From Bacteroidales bacterium Bact_22 (GTDB lineage Bacteria; Bacteroidota; Bacteroidia; Bacteroidales; F082): a stretch of 59,558 nt of DNA. The translations under genes were made by a program, and so were the position numbers. Under the pieces are notes generated by a model. It saw only the letters and a list, made by a program, of their open reading frames with translations. It searched no databases and was not told where the DNA came from. How positions within the stretch are numbered: the stretch's first letter is position 1; every line of letters starts with the position of its first letter. Shown here piece after piece: positions 57,976 to 59,558 of this stretch. The DNA is taken from contig LUZN01000002.1 in NCBI GenBank assembly GCA_001603665.1, positions 1 to 59,558 on the forward strand, in the 5' to 3' direction.

Positions 57976-59358
57976 TTAGATTGACTCGGTATCTGTCGGA
58001 GTCCAATCCGATGGTTCGGGCAACTGCTTGTTATTACTCGTTTTAGCGCCAAGTTTTTCCATGTCGTTGGCGGCTTTTATTATGCTTTGCTGACCACTAT
58101 AGAGCTTGTCTTTAGCGCTAGTGTAAGCGTCGCTTGCCTTTCCGATTTGATCTCCGATTTTATTGAATCTTTCAACGAAATCAGCAACTCTGTCAAGCAG
58201 TTTGCGGGCTTTATCGAACACTTCCTGCTGATTCTGAGCCTGTCGCACCTGCGTCCAAGCTATCTTAATCATTCTCAATAAGATAAGAAGATTCTGCTCC
58301 GAAGTTATGCAAATACCTTTGTCGTATGCCTCAATCCACAGTTTGCTGTCGTTTTGCAATGCCAGTTGCATGGCCGAATCGTTTGGCACAAACATAATGA
58401 CATAGTTCAACGCGGTACGTGGCGGCTTGATATATGAGGCGTAATCTTTAGAATAAAGCTCTTTTACGTGTTTTCTGACGCTTGCGATATGTCTTGCCAG
58501 GGCTTTCTCTTTTTCCTCTGGATCTTGCGCGTTGCAATAATCGACGTAGTCGTTAAGCGAAACCTTTGAATCTATTATGCAATCCTTACCGTCAGGGTAG
58601 TGAACAATGACATCAGGGACCAGTTTCTTGCCGGTATCATCGTTAGTGACAGCCTTTCCCGACGCATCACGCAATGTCGTCTGCAATTCATAGTGAACAT
58701 CCTTTTCGAGACCGCTTTTTTCAAGCAGTTGATCCAAAATCATCTCGCCCCAGTTTCCTTGAGTTTTCGATTCATTTCTAAGAGCTCTTGTGAGGTTGTT
58801 GGCATCGTCGCTGATGGTTTTTGTTTGCACCATGAGGTCTTTGATAGCCTGCTCGAGAGATGCCTTATTATCGGTAGTTGTTTTTATACTTTCGTTAACT
58901 TGCTTTTGTATGGCTTGAAGTTGCTCTTTCAGAGGATTTACTACATTTCCGATCTGTTCCACATTGGTTTTGCTCAATGTTTCCTCACGCTGTTTCAGAA
59001 TCTCTTGAGTGGCGTTTTGCAGCTGTTCCTTGGCCATTGCCAGCTGTTGTTGAAGAGCTTTGGCTTGCTCTTCTTTGTATTGCTGCATTTGTTCCTTAAG
59101 GATAACAACCTCTTTCTGGGCTGTGTCGCGTTGCGCCTGAATATTAGCATTTTCAGCGACTTTCGTATCGATATCCTTTCGAAGCTGTTCTATAGTGTTT
59201 TTTAACTCATTCTGCGATTCAAGGTTCTTCTGTTCCTGCTGTTTGGTCAATTCCAGTTCCTTCTCCAATGAAGCGTTTTTTGCCTTCATTATAAAATAAG
59301 TCACCAAGCATCCTATGCCCAATGCGACGATTGCGATTACGATAGTTACGATATACAT
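57976..59358 (-). CDS. rmuC: RmuC-like DNA recombination protein
   Basis: A 460-residue protein with an N-terminal membrane segment (about 3-24), a long coiled coil (about 25-190, rich in Gln/Glu/Lys) and a nuclease-like RmuC domain: GNWGEMILDQLLEKSGL, VPDVIVHYPDGKDCIIDSKV, and ITSEQNLLILLRMI. E. coli RmuC limits recombination at inverted repeats; the catalytic activity is presumed. I start at ATG 59358, two codons after a TTG. The promoter is -7 TATATTTG (59378-59385) with CTTG at 59406-59409. GH20 follows after 16 nt. Confidence 0.92.
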   Translation of the reverse strand: MYIVTIVIAIVALGIGCLVTYFIMKAKNASLEKELELTKQQEQKNLESQNELKNTIEQLRKDIDTKVAENANIQAQRDTAQKEVVILKEQMQQYKEEQAKALQQQLAMAKEQLQNATQEILKQREETLSKTNVEQIGNVVNPLKEQLQAIQKQVNESIKTTTDNKASLEQAIKDLMVQTKTISDDANNLTRALRNESKTQGNWGEMILDQLLEKSGLEKDVHYELQTTLRDASGKAVTNDDTGKKLVPDVIVHYPDGKDCIIDSKVSLNDYVDYCNAQDPEEKEKALARHIASVRKHVKELYSKDYASYIKPPRTALNYVIMFVPNDSAMQLALQNDSKLWIEAYDKGICITSEQNLLILLRMIKIAWTQVRQAQNQQEVFDKARKLLDRVADFVERFNKIGDQIGKASDAYTSAKDKLYSGQQSIIKAANDMEKLGAKTSNNKQLPEPSDWTPTDTESI

Positions 59359-59377
59359 TTTCAATATTTTTACGCTG

Positions 59378-59409
59378 CAAATATATAAAAAATGAAATAA
59401 AAAAGCAAG
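59378..59409 (-). promoter_or_regulatory. Promoter of rmuC-GH20 operon
   Basis: Minus: -33 CTTG (59406-59409), 20 bp, -7 TATATTTG (59378-59385). Leader about 16 nt. Confidence 0.6.
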
Positions 59410-59431
59410 ATGAAGAGGGAAGAAATATAAA

Positions 59432-59474
59432 AGAAAAACGTCAACTCTTGATAATCAATAAGTTGACGTTTCTT
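59432..59474 (-). terminator. Terminator of tRNA-Arg
   Basis: AAACGTCAACT (59436-59446) and AGTTGACGTTT (59461-59471) form an 11-bp perfect stem; the loop holds the palindrome TTGATAATCAA. On the minus strand a T tract follows the stem, as needed for the tRNA transcript. Confidence 0.85.
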
Positions 59475-59476
59475 TG

Positions 59477-59550
59477 TGAACTAGGCGGGAGTCGAACCCA
59501 CAACCGCCTGATCCGTAGTCAGGGACTCTATCCAATTGAGCTACTAGTCC
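59477..59550 (-). tRNA. tRNA-Arg(ACG), CCA not encoded
   Basis: Minus strand: acceptor GGACTAG/CTAGTTC with a G-U pair, anticodon stem CCTGA/TCAGG around CTACGGA (anticodon ACG, probably read as ICG), T-loop GGTTCGACTCC. The discriminator A (59477) is followed by CAA, so CCA is not encoded. Confidence 0.95.
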
Positions 59551-59558
59551 ATTGCGAT

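Noticed and set aside
57960-58052. Longer GH20 start at 58052
   Set aside because: It lies inside the rmuC coding region and places 31 non-signal residues before a clear lipoprotein signal.

Overview
This window looks like chromosomal DNA from an anaerobic, T9SS-positive member of the Bacteroidales, probably gut- or rumen-associated. The evidence is as follows. Bacteroidetes-type promoters (TTTG, 19-21 bp, TAnnTTTG) precede many genes. Almost no Shine-Dalgarno sites are visible. Two proteins carry type IX secretion C-terminal signals (3077-4159 and 16337-18814) and one ends in a gliding-type CHU_C domain (22665-23837). Lipoprotein and periplasmic exports are frequent. There is a reverse rubrerythrin, a menaquinone operon, a DnaQ-DnaE fusion, and Rho with a long disordered insert. 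No prophage, insertion sequence, CRISPR array or rRNA was seen. No gene-free stretch exceeds about 180 bases.

Layout. At 0-10 kb lie an AGCS amino-acid symporter, an exported flavodoxin, a secreted esterase, and an operon of DUF1905, ogt, a C_GCAxxG_C_C protein and a 1380-residue PPDK-like dikinase without the usual C-terminal barrel, then reverse rubrerythrin. At 10-20 kb is a host-glycan island: a GH109-type enzyme, an N-acetylhexosamine-kinase-like protein, an operon of T9SS adhesin, galK, nucleotidyltransferase and FHS-type sugar permease, and a GH29 fucosidase. At 20-24 kb is the conserved DUF1573-yajC-ybbR-coaE block behind a CHU_C protein. At 24-35 kb are an N-domain-less ClpB, rpsP, dnaE-trxA-DUF58, and a helix-hairpin-helix/beta-barrel protein with a PorV-like partner. 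At 35-41 kb is a tightly overlapping operon of DUF456, rarA, menG, menA and msrC. It is followed by a sigma factor fused to a macro-like domain, transcribed divergently from a vWA protein. At 41-51 kb are a Na/Pi transporter, rho-M64-XRE, DUF4293, DUF3078, a tandem TonB_C protein, rlmB and trmD-rplS. At 51-59.5 kb are two tRNA-Leu genes, a DPP5-like peptidase divergent from a type II PNGase F, a GH20 hexosaminidase, rmuC and tRNA-Arg.

How the genes fit together (inference). The glycan genes could strip host glycoproteins: PNGase F releases N-glycans, GH20, GH29 and GH109 trim HexNAc and fucose, DPP5 takes the peptide, and the permease, kinases and nucleotidyltransferase convert sugars to UDP-sugars. 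No galT or galE is present, so galK plus a pyrophosphorylase is a possible GalT-independent route.

The signals I find most unusual are these: (1) degenerate 7-8 bp tandem arrays at gene 3' ends, with different words at different sites; (2) divergent promoters whose opposing -7 boxes lie near whole helical turns apart, with a fully interleaved pair at 53914-53948; (3) the sigma/macro-like fusion with its vWA neighbour; (4) the large PPDK-like dikinase.
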